Positions 31,323 to 41,226 are shown, numbered from the stretch's first letter. The stretch is 64,000 nt of DNA from Candidatus Mesenet endosymbiont of Phosphuga atrata (GCF_964020175.1 NZ_OZ026541.1:744001-808000); one strand, 5' to 3'. Notes: generated from the sequence alone by a model not told the origin. Translations and numbers: made by a program.

Positions 31323-32348
31323 TTAAGCTAAATTTGGCATATGGCCTGTATAAAGTAGAATGGCAGCAACTAGCACGACCCAAGCTAAAGAAATAGGTAA
31401 AAACACTTTCCAACCTAAACGCATAAGTTGATCATAACGGTAGCGCGGTATGGTAGCTCTAATCCAGATGAAACAGAATAGGAGAAAGACTATCTTTAAA
31501 ATAAACCACACTAAACCTGGGATTTTATAAAGTAGGCTAATGTTTAAAGGTGGGTACCAACCTCCAAGGAAAAAGATAGTCATTATCGCACTGACTAAAA
31601 TCATATTTGCATATTCACCAAGGAAGAACAGAGCAAATGGCATAGATGAATATTCAACGTTGTATCCAGAAACAAGCTCTGCTTCTGCTTCTGGTAGATC
31701 AAATGGATGGCGATTGGTTTCTGCAAGTAGTGAAATAAAAAATATTACAGCCATTGGCAGAAGTAAAAGATCAATCCAAAAAGGCATATTGTGGCGGATT
31801 ACAACCATCTCTCCAAGTTTTAGTGTTCCTGATGTTAGCACCACAGTGGCAACAATAAGGCCAATTGAAACTTCATATGAGATCATTTGCGAAGCTGATC
31901 TTATTGCCCCTAAAAAGGCGTAATTAGAGTTACTTGACCAACCCGCCATAATTATGCCATATACGTTTAAGGAGGATATGGCTAAAAGGTATAGAACACC
32001 AACGTTAATGTTAGCAATGGCGTGTGGCATTATGATTTGTCTGCCATTTTCCATGATAACATCAGCACCAAAAGGAATCACAGCCCATGCAACCAGTGCT
32101 AAAACAAAAGTCAGCATAGGAGCGATTCTAAAAATTAGTTTATTAGCTTTAAAAGGTACAATTGGTTCTTTAAGTAGCAGTTTTATCGCATCAGCAAATG
32201 GTTGCAGCAGCCCGAAGGGACCAACAACATTCGGTCCGTGCCGCAGCTGCATCGCTGCAATCACCTTGCGTTCAAAATACACAAGATAAGCAACTGAAAG
32301 AAGCAGCGGTACAATAAGAGAAATAATTTTAATTATCAGCATGTTCAT
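31323..32348 (-). CDS. nuoH: NADH-quinone oxidoreductase subunit H
   Basis: NuoH is the membrane subunit of complex I at the quinone-binding junction. The 341 residues carry about eight membrane segments. Signatures include [27 protein letters not shown] (residues 20-46), the acidic loop [29 protein letters not shown] and the C-terminal [19 protein letters not shown], all expected of NuoH/ND1. Its length is typical. No nuoG or nuoI neighbour is here; nuoG lies at 56.7 kb, so the complex I genes are dispersed, as in other Rickettsiales. Confidence 0.97.
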   Translation of the reverse strand: MNMLIIKIISLIVPLLLSVAYLVYFERKVIAAMQLRHGPNVVGPFGLLQPFADAIKLLLKEPIVPFKANKLIFRIAPMLTFVLALVAWAVIPFGADVIMENGRQIIMPHAIANINVGVLYLLAISSLNVYGIIMAGWSSNSNYAFLGAIRSASQMISYEVSIGLIVATVVLTSGTLKLGEMVVIRHNMPFWIDLLLLPMAVIFFISLLAETNRHPFDLPEAEAELVSGYNVEYSSMPFALFFLGEYANMILVSAIMTIFFLGGWYPPLNISLLYKIPGLVWFILKIVFLLFCFIWIRATIPRYRYDQLMRLGWKVFLPISLAWVVLVAAILLYTGHMPNLA

Positions 32349-32496
32349 ATATCAAGATCTTTAATAGTTTAGATACAGGCAACAGGGGTAAAAATCAATT
32401 ATTTTAAATAGTAAAATACTAATTTAATTACAAAATTAGTAAATATTTTATCTTTTTATTGTAGAATTGGTAATATTAATTAGTAAAGAGAGTAAT

Positions 32497-33057
32497 ATGC
32501 CTTATAAACCAGTAGAAGTAGCAAGACATATATCAATATGTGGTTCTGATGTAGAGAATGAGCGTAGTAGAATTGTTAACAAATTATTAGAATATCGAGA
32601 CAACAAAGATATAGAAAGGGTTAGTGATACGAAAGAGGTTGATCATATTATTAACAATTTTAGTAAAGTATTGCATACATTACAATGGGACAATGATTCT
32701 CCTCCTGATAACGTATGGTGTGAAAATGTTGCTACTCTGAATGCACTTGGTAGAAATATATCAAGCTTAGTTGAAGATCAAGCTAGACTAGGGAGTACTG
32801 TAGAAAGCTATTGGACGTTATATGAAGAGAAAGAAAATCTATCTAAAAATAATACTGAGTTAACCACCAAAGTCTCTAGTTTAACAAAAGAAAAAAGTCA
32901 ATGTGAAACGCAGCAACAGGAATTAACTCAAGAAAAATCTAATTTAGAGAGCCAAATCAGCAAATTAACTGAACAAAGCAAAACATTATGCAATGAACTT
33001 GACGAAACTCAACTTGCAATGGATGAGACACATCATGATTGTATAAATCTTATATAA
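32497..33057 (+). CDS. Coiled-coil protein 1 of five-gene cluster
   Basis: The ATG at 32497 (MPYKPVEVARHISI) is preferred over an upstream TTG at 32467, with an AAAGAGAG ribosome site before it. Of 186 residues, the first 105 look globular. Residues 110-175 (KENLSKNNTELTTKVSSLTK onward) form a long heptad coiled coil rich in Ser/Thr/Gln/Glu. The short tail ends THHDCINLI. No signal peptide or membrane segment is present. I recognise no family. It opens a run of five co-oriented genes up to 35220. Confidence 0.7.
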   Translation: MPYKPVEVARHISICGSDVENERSRIVNKLLEYRDNKDIERVSDTKEVDHIINNFSKVLHTLQWDNDSPPDNVWCENVATLNALGRNISSLVEDQARLGSTVESYWTLYEEKENLSKNNTELTTKVSSLTKEKSQCETQQQELTQEKSNLESQISKLTEQSKTLCNELDETQLAMDETHHDCINLI

Positions 33058-33108
33058 TTAAGATTATTCAGTAAAAAAATTTTATCAATATTAATTAAGG
33101 AGTAAAAA

Positions 33109-33444
33109 ATGGAAAAAACACTAAATTTACCAGAACAAATTTCACAATTGAAGACAGATAATAAAAATTATCAAGTTCAAATTGAAAAATTGAACAAAAT
33201 TGTAGAAGCTCAGAAGATTCAAATTGAGGAATCAACAGGACAATGCAGTAAACCTGATACTACATCCAAAGTAGATTTGGGATTATCGTGTGAATTTAAT
33301 CAGTTAATTCTCAATGGAAAATTCACTGGACAAAATAATGAGCTTGATACGTCAGGTAAAATGAATTTAGGGCTGTTGTGTAAGTTTGATGAGCTCAGTT
33401 TAGAAAGCAACTCTTTAGAATATACCCATAATGACATTATATAA
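33109..33444 (+). CDS. Coiled-coil protein 2 of five-gene cluster
   Basis: Strong ribosome site: TAAGGAG seven bases before the ATG. The 111-residue product begins with a coiled coil (QISQLKTDNKNYQVQIEKLN, about residues 10-45). Two imperfect copies of a roughly 25-residue unit follow: SKVDLGLSCEFNQLILNG and SGKMNLGLLCKFDELSLES. The internal duplication is visible by eye. It ends YTHNDII, reminiscent of the end of protein 1. Family unknown. It sits 51 bases after gene 1 and 57 before gene 3. Confidence 0.65.
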   Translation: MEKTLNLPEQISQLKTDNKNYQVQIEKLNKIVEAQKIQIEESTGQCSKPDTTSKVDLGLSCEFNQLILNGKFTGQNNELDTSGKMNLGLLCKFDELSLESNSLEYTHNDII

Positions 33445-33501
33445 TTGAAATTTTAATTAAGGAATTGCTTTAATTAACGTAAAAAATTCATGGAGTAAAA
33501 A

Positions 33502-33942
33502 ATGGCAAGCGTAGCAGAGCAAATTACAGCGGCAATGAAAGAATTTGAAAAAGTAGTTAAACTAGCTCAAGGCCTAGGTGATACAATAAAGAGTGTTGAC
33601 ACAGCAAGTCAAACTGTAACAAAGAGTATAGCACAAGCAGATACGGCAGTATCTAAGAATATAAAAATATTGAACGATAGTGTTGAAGGGCTTTCTCAAA
33701 AGAATCAAGAATTAGCTGGTAAAATAACAGGCCTTTCTCAAGACGTTGGAAAATTAGAAAATCTGGTTAAAAGCAATAAAGACTTGTCAAATAAAGTGGA
33801 AGAGCTCACCAAAGGCGATGGAACGATCTATAAATTGCAAGAGAAAATAACGCATCTTGAAGAATTAATAGGTAGCTCAAATAAAAATACAGGGTTGTTC
33901 AAAGAAATAGATAATCATTTCACTGAGCTTATAGGCTCATAG
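33502..33942 (+). CDS. Coiled-coil protein 3 of five-gene cluster
   Basis: The leader GGAGTAAAAAATGG is nearly the same as that of gene 2 (both share GGAGTAAAAAATGG around the ATG), suggesting duplicated regulatory units. The 146-residue protein is almost entirely amphipathic helix (SVEGLSQKNQELAGKITGLS, VGKLENLVKSNKDLSNKVEE). It ends with the short motif HLEELIGSSNKNTGLFKEID and HFTELIGS, which recurs at the end of protein 4. A hairpin terminator follows at 33947. Confidence 0.7.
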   Translation: MASVAEQITAAMKEFEKVVKLAQGLGDTIKSVDTASQTVTKSIAQADTAVSKNIKILNDSVEGLSQKNQELAGKITGLSQDVGKLENLVKSNKDLSNKVEELTKGDGTIYKLQEKITHLEELIGSSNKNTGLFKEIDNHFTELIGS

Positions 33943-33946
33943 ATTT

Positions 33947-33979
33947 TGGCCTTCTATATCAAGAAGGCCATTAATTTTT
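33947..33979 (+). terminator. Rho-independent terminator inside the coiled-coil cluster
   Basis: TGGCCTTCT (33947-33955) pairs perfectly over 9 bp with AGAAGGCCA (33962-33970) around ATATCA, and is followed by TTAATTTTT. It lies four bases past the stop of coiled-coil gene 3 and 35 bases before gene 4's start, so it probably ends or attenuates the transcript of genes 1-3. Confidence 0.75.
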
Positions 33980-34004
33980 AGATATTTATAACAATGGAGG
34001 CGAT

Positions 34005-34352
34005 ATGGCTGATGGTAAGATTAATTTAAAAAGCATCAAAACTGAGGTTGATAAAGTAGGTAGTATTAAAGCTGAAACAGCAACTATCAAAACTGCAACC
34101 GATGAAATAGCTAATATTAAGACTGCAACCGATAAAATAGTAAGTATCAAAGATGCAACCGATGAAATAACTAATATAAAAACTGCAACCGATAAAATAG
34201 CAAATATAGAAAATAAGGTTGGCACAATGGAAGCTAAAATCCAAGCGTTAGAAAGACTTGTAGGCACGCATGATCAAGATGATTCGAAAAATGACACAGG
34301 AATATATGGAGCGATATATAAAGGTTTTAATGATCTTATAGGGGAACCTTAA
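34005..34352 (+). CDS. Coiled-coil protein 4, decapeptide repeat
   Basis: A good site, GGAGGCGAT, precedes the ATG. The 115-residue protein has four clear tandem copies of a ten-residue unit at about residues 28-67 (TATDEIANIK, TATDKIVSIK, DATDEITNIK, TATDKIANIE), preceded by more diverged ones. At the DNA level these are 30-bp direct repeats starting near 34092. A coiled coil follows (VGTMEAKIQALERLVG), then a C-terminus TGIYGAIYKGFNDLIGEP like the end of protein 3 (TGLFKEIDNHFTELIGS). The two genes are therefore paralogues. Function unknown. Confidence 0.7.
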   Translation: MADGKINLKSIKTEVDKVGSIKAETATIKTATDEIANIKTATDKIVSIKDATDEITNIKTATDKIANIENKVGTMEAKIQALERLVGTHDQDDSKNDTGIYGAIYKGFNDLIGEP

Positions 34353-34407
34353 AGGTTAATATTTTTTAAGTAATAAATGAATTAATAAACTAATTATAGG
34401 AGATAAA

Positions 34408-35220
34408 ATGCCGAAACCTACATTAGCAGCTTTAGGTAAGCAACTTAATAATCTAGCAAAAAGTCATAATGACCTTAAGGCATTAGTTGATCAATTGACA
34501 AAAGGATTAGACCCTGCTTCTACAAAAGAAATAGAAGTGGGTTTAATAAAAGGCAATGAAATAGCAAATGGTAGACATGAAGCAAGGCTAGAGCTGAATG
34601 GCAAGAGTGAAGATAGTATTTTTTCACCAATTGGATATTATTTTTACGACAATAAAATCTATATTTACGATCGCTTTAAACCTGAAATTAGTATTGATCT
34701 GCCACCGCAGTATCACTTTTTAATGGTAGTAAAAACCGAAGAAGACGGGTATAAGTTAGCCTTTTGTAACAAGGGTGGTAATGGATTTTATGGTATTTTA
34801 GATGATTATAAACATATAAACCCAGTGGATATAAAGAGCACAAAAAATATTGATTTTGCAAAGTATTATAACAAAAATCATTCTCATCCATCATTTACCC
34901 TTAAAGCAAGTGATAACAATTACCCTAATTCTCAGCAGTATGGGGTAGATGTATATGAGATAGGCAATGGAGAAAAAAAGGTAGGATCACTCATAGATGA
35001 GTTTGGTCACTACGATAGCCAAAACAAGTTCCATTATTTTAATAATCATTTAGGAACTCAAATTTACGATCCTCTTTCATTTACTATCACAAAAGGGGAT
35101 AATCAGTGTTCTTTACATCAAATGAAAGCAGGAACAGATAATGTTGATTTTACAAATGATGCTATGGCATGTAGCTTAGTTGAGTATGTAGCGAATTATG
35201 TGAACGGTGTATATTTTTAG
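34408..35220 (+). CDS. Hypothetical protein 5 of cluster: helical N-terminus, beta-rich body
   Basis: A TAGGAGATAAA site precedes the ATG. The 270-residue protein starts with a short coiled coil ([20 protein letters not shown], residues 9-30). It continues as an aromatic and Gly-rich, probably beta-structured region ([35 protein letters not shown]), and ends with [18 protein letters not shown]. No signal peptide. The helix-then-beta layout is reminiscent of fibre or adhesin tips, but I recognise no family, so that is only an analogy. Its TAG stop overlaps the mutS stop tail-to-tail by four bases. Confidence 0.7.
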   Translation: MPKPTLAALGKQLNNLAKSHNDLKALVDQLTKGLDPASTKEIEVGLIKGNEIANGRHEARLELNGKSEDSIFSPIGYYFYDNKIYIYDRFKPEISIDLPPQYHFLMVVKTEEDGYKLAFCNKGGNGFYGILDDYKHINPVDIKSTKNIDFAKYYNKNHSHPSFTLKASDNNYPNSQQYGVDVYEIGNGEKKVGSLIDEFGHYDSQNKFHYFNNHLGTQIYDPLSFTITKGDNQCSLHQMKAGTDNVDFTNDAMACSLVEYVANYVNGVYF

Positions 35221-37637
35221 CTAATTAGCTCTTTCATGATTTCATTAGCTCTTTTTAAGATAGAGTCAGGAAAACCAGCAAGTTTTGCAACGTGTATTCC
35301 ATATGATTCATCTGCTACTCCTTCTGATATTTCATGCAAGAAAATGATCTTTCCATCCCATTCTTTTACTTTTACGTAGAAGCACTTTAAGTTATTTAAA
35401 TATTCACTTACTTTCGATAATTCATGATAATGAGTTGCAAAAATTGCACGACATTTATTAATATTATGCAGATGCTCTATTACTGCCTGTGCTATTGATA
35501 GTCCATCGTGGATTCCTGTGCCTCTACCGATCTCATCCAGTATTACTAAAGACCGGTCGGTAGCTTGATTTATTATTGCAGCAGTTTCAATCATCTCTAC
35601 CATAAAAGTAGAATAGCCAACTGTGATGTTATCGGATGCTCCTACTCTGCTAAATATTTTATCAATAATTCCAATGTGCGCGTATTCTGCTGGCACAAAA
35701 GAACCCATCTGCGCTAAAATCGCAATTAAAGCATTTTGCCTTAAAAAAGTACTTTTTCCAGCCATATTTGGACCAGTAACTAAATAAATACGTTGCTGTC
35801 CAGCTAAATTAATGTTATTGGCCACAAACTTGTTATTTATCCCTATTACTGGGTGACGGCCTTTTACAATATCGAATGCATAACTATCATCAATTATTGG
35901 TTTAATGTAGTTATTTTGCATAGCAAGTTCTGCAAAAGCTGTTGTTAGGTCAAGCTCTGCTATGGCATGTGCAGTAAGTGCTATCTGCTGAGATTCTTCA
36001 GCAATTCTTGCGCACAATTGACCAAAAATTTTAACTTCTAAGTTTATAGCGCTGTCTCGTGCCGTAATTATTTTACTCTCTAGTTCCTTAAGTTCTGTTG
36101 TGGTATAACGCAGACAATTTGCTAAGCTTTGCCTATGAATAAATATGTCTTGGTCTATTTTATGATTTGCTGAAACTTCAACATAGTAGCCTATAATATT
36201 ATTATATGATATTTTTAAAGTGCCAATTTTAGTCAAACTACGGTAAGAATCACGCAACTTATCAAGAAGCTGATTGGTATTATTTTGTATGTAGAGTAGC
36301 TTATCTAACTCTGGATTATATTTTGGTTTAATAAATCCACCATCTCGTATATTGCTAATATTATTTGCAATTAGCGCTTCATCTAGAATGTCTAATAAAT
36401 CATCATGCTTTCCTAAATTTTTACAAATAAGCTTAATTTCATATTCATTTATGGAAGATAAAATCTTAAATAATTTTTGAATTTTATCAAAACTAAGACC
36501 AAGTAAATACATATCTTTTGGTGAGCCACGCCCTAGCAGCAAACGCGATAAAATTCGTTCTATATCGGGAATATTTTTTAATATTTCCCGTATTTGCTTG
36601 CATGTGGTGCTATTTTTTACGAAGAATTCTACAACTTTTAATTTTGTATTAATGACCTCAGGTGAAATAAACGGAGATGATAAAGTTTGTTTAAGCAGTC
36701 GTCCCCCAGACGCAGTAACTGTATGATCAATGGCTTTGAGCAAAGATCCTTCTTTTTCACCAAATTGAGTTGTAAAGAGCTCAAGATTCTTTCTTGCGGA
36801 AATATCAATTAGCATGAACCTTTGTTGCTTAAATGCTTTTGGGCACTCAAGTCTTGGTAACTTTCCTTTTTGTGTGATTTTAACATATTCCAGCACCGAT
36901 CCACATGCTGCTATTTCTAACTCTGTAAAATTTCCTAAAGCTTCCAGTGACTGCAAGTTATAAAATTCTAGTAATGTTTTATTTGCTTTACTATATTCAA
37001 AAAAACTTTCTGCATGTTCAGTTAAAGATAGTTTATAGTTTTTTAAGATTGATTTTATTTCTTCATTATAATCTAGCATTCTATCAGATATTAGTAGCTC
37101 TTTTGGTGAAATGCGGAGCAAATCACTACTTAAATTATCTGAGTTTGTAGACGAGTAAAAAAATTCGCCAGTTGAGATGTCAACCCAAGCAATGGAGTAT
37201 TTTTTTTTATCATACACTATACATGCTAAATAGTTAGAGCTTTTATCTTCTAAAAGCGTATCTTCAATTATAGTGCCAGGAGTAACGATGCGTACTACAT
37301 CACGCCTGATTACAGATTTATGACCTCGCTTTTTTGCTTCTTCTGCTGTTTCTAATTGGTCGCAAATTGCGACTTTAAATCCTAAGCTTATTAATTTATG
37401 CAAATATGATTCACTGCTATGAGCTGGCACTCCACACATTGGTATCTCTTTACCATCATAGTAACCACGTTTAGTTAGTACTATATTTAAAACTTTTGCG
37501 GCTTTTATTGCATCATCAAAAAACAGTTCATAAAAGTCTCCCAATCTGTAAAACAGTAGATAATCATTATAATCTTTCTTAAGAGAAAGATAATTTTGCA
37601 TTACTGGAGTTACTTTCTTCTCTGTGATTAGAGTCAT
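35217..37637 (-). CDS. mutS: DNA mismatch repair protein MutS
   Basis: MutS recognises mismatches and recruits MutL. At 806 residues it is full length. The mismatch-binding domain opens with [30 protein letters not shown], containing the Phe-x-Glu type contact region. The C-terminal ABC ATPase has the Walker [10 protein letters not shown] and Walker [12 protein letters not shown], followed by the FATHYHEL switch. All catalytic motifs are intact, so mismatch repair recognition is probably functional. mutL is not in the window. It converges on the coiled-coil cluster with a 4-bp stop overlap. Confidence 0.98.
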   Translation of the reverse strand: MTLITEKKVTPVMQNYLSLKKDYNDYLLFYRLGDFYELFFDDAIKAAKVLNIVLTKRGYYDGKEIPMCGVPAHSSESYLHKLISLGFKVAICDQLETAEEAKKRGHKSVIRRDVVRIVTPGTIIEDTLLEDKSSNYLACIVYDKKKYSIAWVDISTGEFFYSSTNSDNLSSDLLRISPKELLISDRMLDYNEEIKSILKNYKLSLTEHAESFFEYSKANKTLLEFYNLQSLEALGNFTELEIAACGSVLEYVKITQKGKLPRLECPKAFKQQRFMLIDISARKNLELFTTQFGEKEGSLLKAIDHTVTASGGRLLKQTLSSPFISPEVINTKLKVVEFFVKNSTTCKQIREILKNIPDIERILSRLLLGRGSPKDMYLLGLSFDKIQKLFKILSSINEYEIKLICKNLGKHDDLLDILDEALIANNISNIRDGGFIKPKYNPELDKLLYIQNNTNQLLDKLRDSYRSLTKIGTLKISYNNIIGYYVEVSANHKIDQDIFIHRQSLANCLRYTTTELKELESKIITARDSAINLEVKIFGQLCARIAEESQQIALTAHAIAELDLTTAFAELAMQNNYIKPIIDDSYAFDIVKGRHPVIGINNKFVANNINLAGQQRIYLVTGPNMAGKSTFLRQNALIAILAQMGSFVPAEYAHIGIIDKIFSRVGASDNITVGYSTFMVEMIETAAIINQATDRSLVILDEIGRGTGIHDGLSIAQAVIEHLHNINKCRAIFATHYHELSKVSEYLNNLKCFYVKVKEWDGKIIFLHEISEGVADESYGIHVAKLAGFPDSILKRANEIMKELIS

Positions 37638-37795
37638 ATAGTTAACTTATTCTTAATAAAAAAAATTTATAATTTTTTTACTACTTTGATAGTATTTAAT
37701 TTTTATGTATAATTGATTTTTTATGGTAATTTAAGTTTATTTTACTATAATATATATTAGTTTTGGTTCTAGAACTAGAAATAGGGGTGATTAAA

Positions 37796-39040
37796 ATGAT
37801 AAGCGGAATAGTAAACAAGATAAAAGCTGGTGCTGAAAAATTAGATCATAATGTATCACAGCGTCCTTGGAGTAGCTCAGGGTATTTGCCTGGTTCGTGG
37901 TTTATACCTAAGGCAGTGTATGGAGCTTTAAAATATCTAATCTATCATCCTACTCGCCTTACTATTAAAGGTTTTCCATATGTTGTTAATTTGGAGCAAA
38001 CATGGAAACAAAATATACGTCCTAAAATTCCTTTTGGTAATCCTGATGTATATTTTGATGTTAAAGAAAACAAAACTACAAGTAAAGACTATGGCATAAG
38101 ATTTGATCCTATAATGAAAAAGAAGGGTCATGATGAAGATATAAGGGTAAAAGTGCCAAAATATAAGTTACCTCAAAAGAGTATGCAGCAGTTTGAAGCA
38201 TGGCTTGAAAGTAGCGAAGAAGATAAGGAAAGTAAAAATTTTACACCTAAAAGTAGTGACAACAAGAAGCTTTCTGCTGGTGAGCAGGAAGCTTATAATA
38301 AGCTTATTGAATTGTACAAATTTCTTAAAGAGAATAATGGAACAGTTAAGGTTGAGGGAGGTACATTGGTAATTAGAATAGATATTGCTAATAAAACGCT
38401 TGAAGAAATTAAAGAACAGGTAGAACATTGTTATAATGCTTTAGGTATGCCACGTGATACAAAGATGATAAAAACTATTGCAGATAGGTTATATGAAAAA
38501 ACTCAGGATCGAGAGATTAGTAATGATGAGCCGTTTGCAAAGCAACAATTAAAATCTGCTTCTACATCGCCATCTCATTCTATATCCCAAGATAAGGAAG
38601 AAAATATTGATGGAGAAATAATTGAAGAAGCCACTGCACAAGATGTAGGGCAACAGATACCAGGAAACCCTCTTTCTACATCACAATCCCAAGATAAAAA
38701 TGATACAAAAAATATGGAACCTATAAAACAAATGCCAGATATTAGAAAGGAGGAACAAATGAGTAGCAGTATGAGTCAATTTTCTTTAACTAATCCAGAA
38801 GCATTCCCTACTAACATCGTTAGTTTGCAATCAAAAAAAGGGCCTAATGAACTACAGAGTGATTTGGTATCGCGTTCTGAGATAGGGAGGTCTGATATGA
38901 ATAGTATCAAGAATAAAATTATAGAAGTTGCAGGTGAAGATTTAGGGGATATGTCTTTAAGTACAACGAGTATTAAGTCATCTTGTATCCCAGGAAGTAG
39001 AAGGGGTGAAGAATTAAGTAGAGGAAGGAGTCAAGGATAA
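37796..39040 (+). CDS. Hypothetical protein with Ser/Gln-rich low-complexity tail
   Basis: The ATG at 37796 (MISGIVNKIKAGAEKLDHNV) has an AGGGGTGA ribosome site; a longer frame from 37763 lacks one. Of 414 residues, the first 270 look globular, with a well-formed alpha/beta stretch near 190-250 (NKLIELYKFLKENNGTVKVE). The last 150 are low-complexity and rich in Ser, Gln, Asp and Glu (SASTSPSHSISQDKEEN), ending in basic GSRRGEELSRGRSQG. There is no signal peptide. No family recognised; the layout (folded domain plus disordered Ser-rich tail) is common among secreted effectors, but that is inference. HIT-family gene follows 11 bases later. Confidence 0.7.
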   Translation: MISGIVNKIKAGAEKLDHNVSQRPWSSSGYLPGSWFIPKAVYGALKYLIYHPTRLTIKGFPYVVNLEQTWKQNIRPKIPFGNPDVYFDVKENKTTSKDYGIRFDPIMKKKGHDEDIRVKVPKYKLPQKSMQQFEAWLESSEEDKESKNFTPKSSDNKKLSAGEQEAYNKLIELYKFLKENNGTVKVEGGTLVIRIDIANKTLEEIKEQVEHCYNALGMPRDTKMIKTIADRLYEKTQDREISNDEPFAKQQLKSASTSPSHSISQDKEENIDGEIIEEATAQDVGQQIPGNPLSTSQSQDKNDTKNMEPIKQMPDIRKEEQMSSSMSQFSLTNPEAFPTNIVSLQSKKGPNELQSDLVSRSEIGRSDMNSIKNKIIEVAGEDLGDMSLSTTSIKSSCIPGSRRGEELSRGRSQG

Positions 39041-39051
39041 TTAGTAAAGAG

Positions 39052-39411
39052 ATGAGTCCTGCAGTTTATGATAATAATAATGTCTTTGCTAAAATATTAC
39101 GGGGAGAGTTACCATGCAAGAAAGTATATGAGGATGAACATGTCCTTGCTTTTGAAGATAAGTATCCCAAAGCTCCTGTTCATATATTAGTAATACCAAA
39201 AGGTAAGTATATCTCCTTTGATGATTTTATTTATTCTTCATCAGATGATAATATATTACATTTTTTTAAAGTAATAAGAAAGATAGCACATGATTATAAA
39301 TTAGACAAAACAGGATATAGGTTAATTACCAATCATGGTGAAGGTAGAGAGCAAGAAATACCACATTTTCATGTTCATATTCTTGGTGGTGGAAGTTTAA
39401 GGGTTGATTAA
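39052..39411 (+). CDS. HIT-family protein (HinT-like nucleotide hydrolase)
   Basis: The 119 residues make a complete histidine-triad protein. The triad motif HFHVHILGG lies near residues 103-111, and the N-terminal NVFAKILRGELPCKKVYEDE is the standard HIT opening. HinT enzymes hydrolyse nucleoside phosphoramidates and aminoacyl-adenylates in the cytosol. Its ATG is 11 bases after the stop of the preceding gene, so they may be cotranscribed. Confidence 0.93.
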   Translation: MSPAVYDNNNVFAKILRGELPCKKVYEDEHVLAFEDKYPKAPVHILVIPKGKYISFDDFIYSSSDDNILHFFKVIRKIAHDYKLDKTGYRLITNHGEGREQEIPHFHVHILGGGSLRVD

Positions 39412-39521
39412 AAATTATAATATCTTTTATGATCTGGTTATAAGAGAGAAGTACTAGATAACAATAATGTATAATAGTATTTGTATGGGTAACTATAAGA
39501 TTATAAATGTACAATATAAAG

Positions 39522-39603
39522 TACGGATAGAGGGACTTGAACCCCCACAAGTTTCCTTACTAGGACCTAAACCTAGCGCGTCTACCAATTCCGCCATATC
39601 CGC
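39522..39603 (-). tRNA. tRNA-Leu (UAG)
   Basis: The minus strand folds as a class II tRNA of 82 bases. The acceptor is GCGGATA/TATCCGT (first pair G-T), the D arm contains GGCGGAATTGGTAGACGC, the anticodon stem CTAGG/CCTAG encloses TTTAGGT-type loop with anticodon TAG, and there is a long variable arm and T arm GGGGGTTCAAGTCCC. Discriminator A; CCA not encoded. It occupies most of the 305-base gap between the HIT and BON genes. Confidence 0.95.
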
Positions 39604-39716
39604 ATTTTGCAACAAATTATATTTTAACTTACAATAACTTCAAGTGTTCTTTTATTTAGTTTAATAATTTAGCTTCTGAGTTTATTATTATATTATAAAA
39701 TATTTAGTTAAAAGCA

Positions 39717-40298
39717 ATGAAAGTAATTACAAGTCTATTGCTAGCTGTTTTAATAATAACCCAAAGTGGTTGTATTTCTGTACTAGTTGGAACCGCTATA
39801 ACAACAGCAACTGTAGTTAGCATGCAAGATAAGTCTTTAGGTGCTACTATAGATGATACTACTATTATGATTAGAATAAATAAAGAACTTTTAAATAATA
39901 ATCTTTTTTCATCCATTAAAGTAAAAGTGGATGAGGGTAGAGTTTTACTCATAGGAAGTGTGGATTCAGTTGAAAAGCAAGTTATAGCAGAAAGAGTTGC
40001 GTGGGAACAAAGAGGGGTAAAAGAAGTTATCAATAAAATAAAGATAAAAACGTTAGATAACAACAGTTCTATTACTGATATAGCCAAAGATAGCTTAATC
40101 ACAGCGAAAGTTAAGGCAAGAATTTTAAGAAGAAAAAATGTAAAATCAGTTAATTATAGTGTTAATACAGCGGACGGTATAGTTTACTTGATGGGAATAG
40201 CTCAAAGTAGCAAAGAGTTAAATGAAGTTATAAAGATTATTAGAGAAATCAAGGAAGTTAAAGATGTTGTTAGTTACGTAAGGTTTATAGATAAATAA
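39717..40298 (+). CDS. BON-domain outer-membrane lipoprotein (DolP/OsmY-like)
   Basis: The lipoprotein signal ends with the lipobox TQSGC, Cys at about residue 20 (IITQSGCISVLVGTAI). Two BON domains follow, about residues 52-115 (IMIRINKELLNNNLFSSIKV then VLLIGSVDSVEKQVIAE) and 128-190 (SLITAKVKARILRRKNVKSVNY, IVYLMGIAQSSKELNEV). BON domains bind phospholipid; two-BON lipoproteins such as DolP support outer-membrane integrity. gshB starts one base after its stop. 193 residues is the family's usual size. Confidence 0.92.
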   Translation: MKVITSLLLAVLIITQSGCISVLVGTAITTATVVSMQDKSLGATIDDTTIMIRINKELLNNNLFSSIKVKVDEGRVLLIGSVDSVEKQVIAERVAWEQRGVKEVINKIKIKTLDNNSSITDIAKDSLITAKVKARILRRKNVKSVNYSVNTADGIVYLMGIAQSSKELNEVIKIIREIKEVKDVVSYVRFIDK

Positions 40299-40299
40299 G

Positions 40300-41226
40300 A
40301 TGTCGCTAAGTATTGCTTTTCAGATGGATAAAAATGTAAATTTTCGCAATGATACTACTGTTACTCTCATGCAAGAAGCCCAAAAAAGAGGGTATGAAAT
40401 ATTCTTTTATACACCAAATGATCTATCTTTAAAAAACAATGAGCCAATTGCATCAGCTAAAAGAGTCATTGCTTGTGATTCTGATTTTAATTTTTCTGAA
40501 GATGAGGTTATTCCTTTGAATAAAATGCATATTATTTTCGTAAGACAAAACCCACCTTTTGATATGCGCTACATCACTACAACTTATATTTTAGAGAAAG
40601 TAAATGCACTAATAATAAATAATCCTACAGAGATAAGAAATTGCCCGGAAAAACTTTTAGTGTCACATTTTCCTCAATTTACTTTACCAACTCTCATAAC
40701 AGAGGATTTAGCAGCTATAAAGAGTTTCTATTTAGAGCATAAAGATGTAATTTTAAAACCTCTATACAGCTATGGTGGAAATGATGTGCTAAGGATAAAT
40801 CATAATGATATAAATATTGAGGTTATATCGCAAATTATGGTTGAAAAATATGATTGTCCCATTATTGTGCAGCTGTTTTGTAATGATATAAATAGTGATA
40901 AAAGAGTTCTGTTGCTTGATGGTGAGCCAATTGGAGCAATAAGGCGAGTTCCAAATTCTAATGAAGAAATAAGAACAAATATTCGTCTTGGTGCATCTGT
41001 TGAGAAGGTATCATTAAATGATAGAGACCACAATATATGTACTGTTGTTGGATTAGAACTAAGAAAAAGGGGGTTGCTATTTGCTGCAATAGATATAATA
41101 GGTGATTATTTATTGGAAATTAACGTTACTTCTCCTACAGGAGTCGTTGAAGTTAATGAACTATATGGCTTATCTCTTGAAAAAACTATTTGGGATTGTT
41201 TTGAAGAGAAAGTGCAAAAAAACTAA
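40300..41226 (+). CDS. gshB: Glutathione synthetase
   Basis: GshB joins gamma-glutamylcysteine to glycine using ATP. The prokaryotic GshB N-terminal domain opens MSLSIAFQMDKNVNFRNDTT, and the ATP-grasp region carries VILKPLYSYGGNDVLR, NSNEEIRTNIRLGA and the magnesium-binding LEINVTSPTGVVEVN. At 308 residues it is complete. It follows the BON gene with one base between, so the two are cotranscribed. gshA is not here; such bacteria often keep only the second enzyme, or encode the first elsewhere. Confidence 0.95.
   Translation: MSLSIAFQMDKNVNFRNDTTVTLMQEAQKRGYEIFFYTPNDLSLKNNEPIASAKRVIACDSDFNFSEDEVIPLNKMHIIFVRQNPPFDMRYITTTYILEKVNALIINNPTEIRNCPEKLLVSHFPQFTLPTLITEDLAAIKSFYLEHKDVILKPLYSYGGNDVLRINHNDINIEVISQIMVEKYDCPIIVQLFCNDINSDKRVLLLDGEPIGAIRRVPNSNEEIRTNIRLGASVEKVSLNDRDHNICTVVGLELRKRGLLFAAIDIIGDYLLEINVTSPTGVVEVNELYGLSLEKTIWDCFEEKVQKN

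Noticed and set aside
29667-32289. Plus-strand frames over the mnh operon and nuoH (66-127 residues)
   Set aside because: Mirror images of membrane-protein coding; the minus-strand genes are clear families with overlapping junctions.
34092-34211. Regular 30-bp repeats resembling a short CRISPR array
   Set aside because: The repeats are contiguous with no unique spacers, are in frame and encode a decapeptide within a gene.
39326-39550. 74-residue minus-strand frame near tRNA-Leu
   Set aside because: It overlaps the HIT gene and tRNA-Leu and has no coding character.
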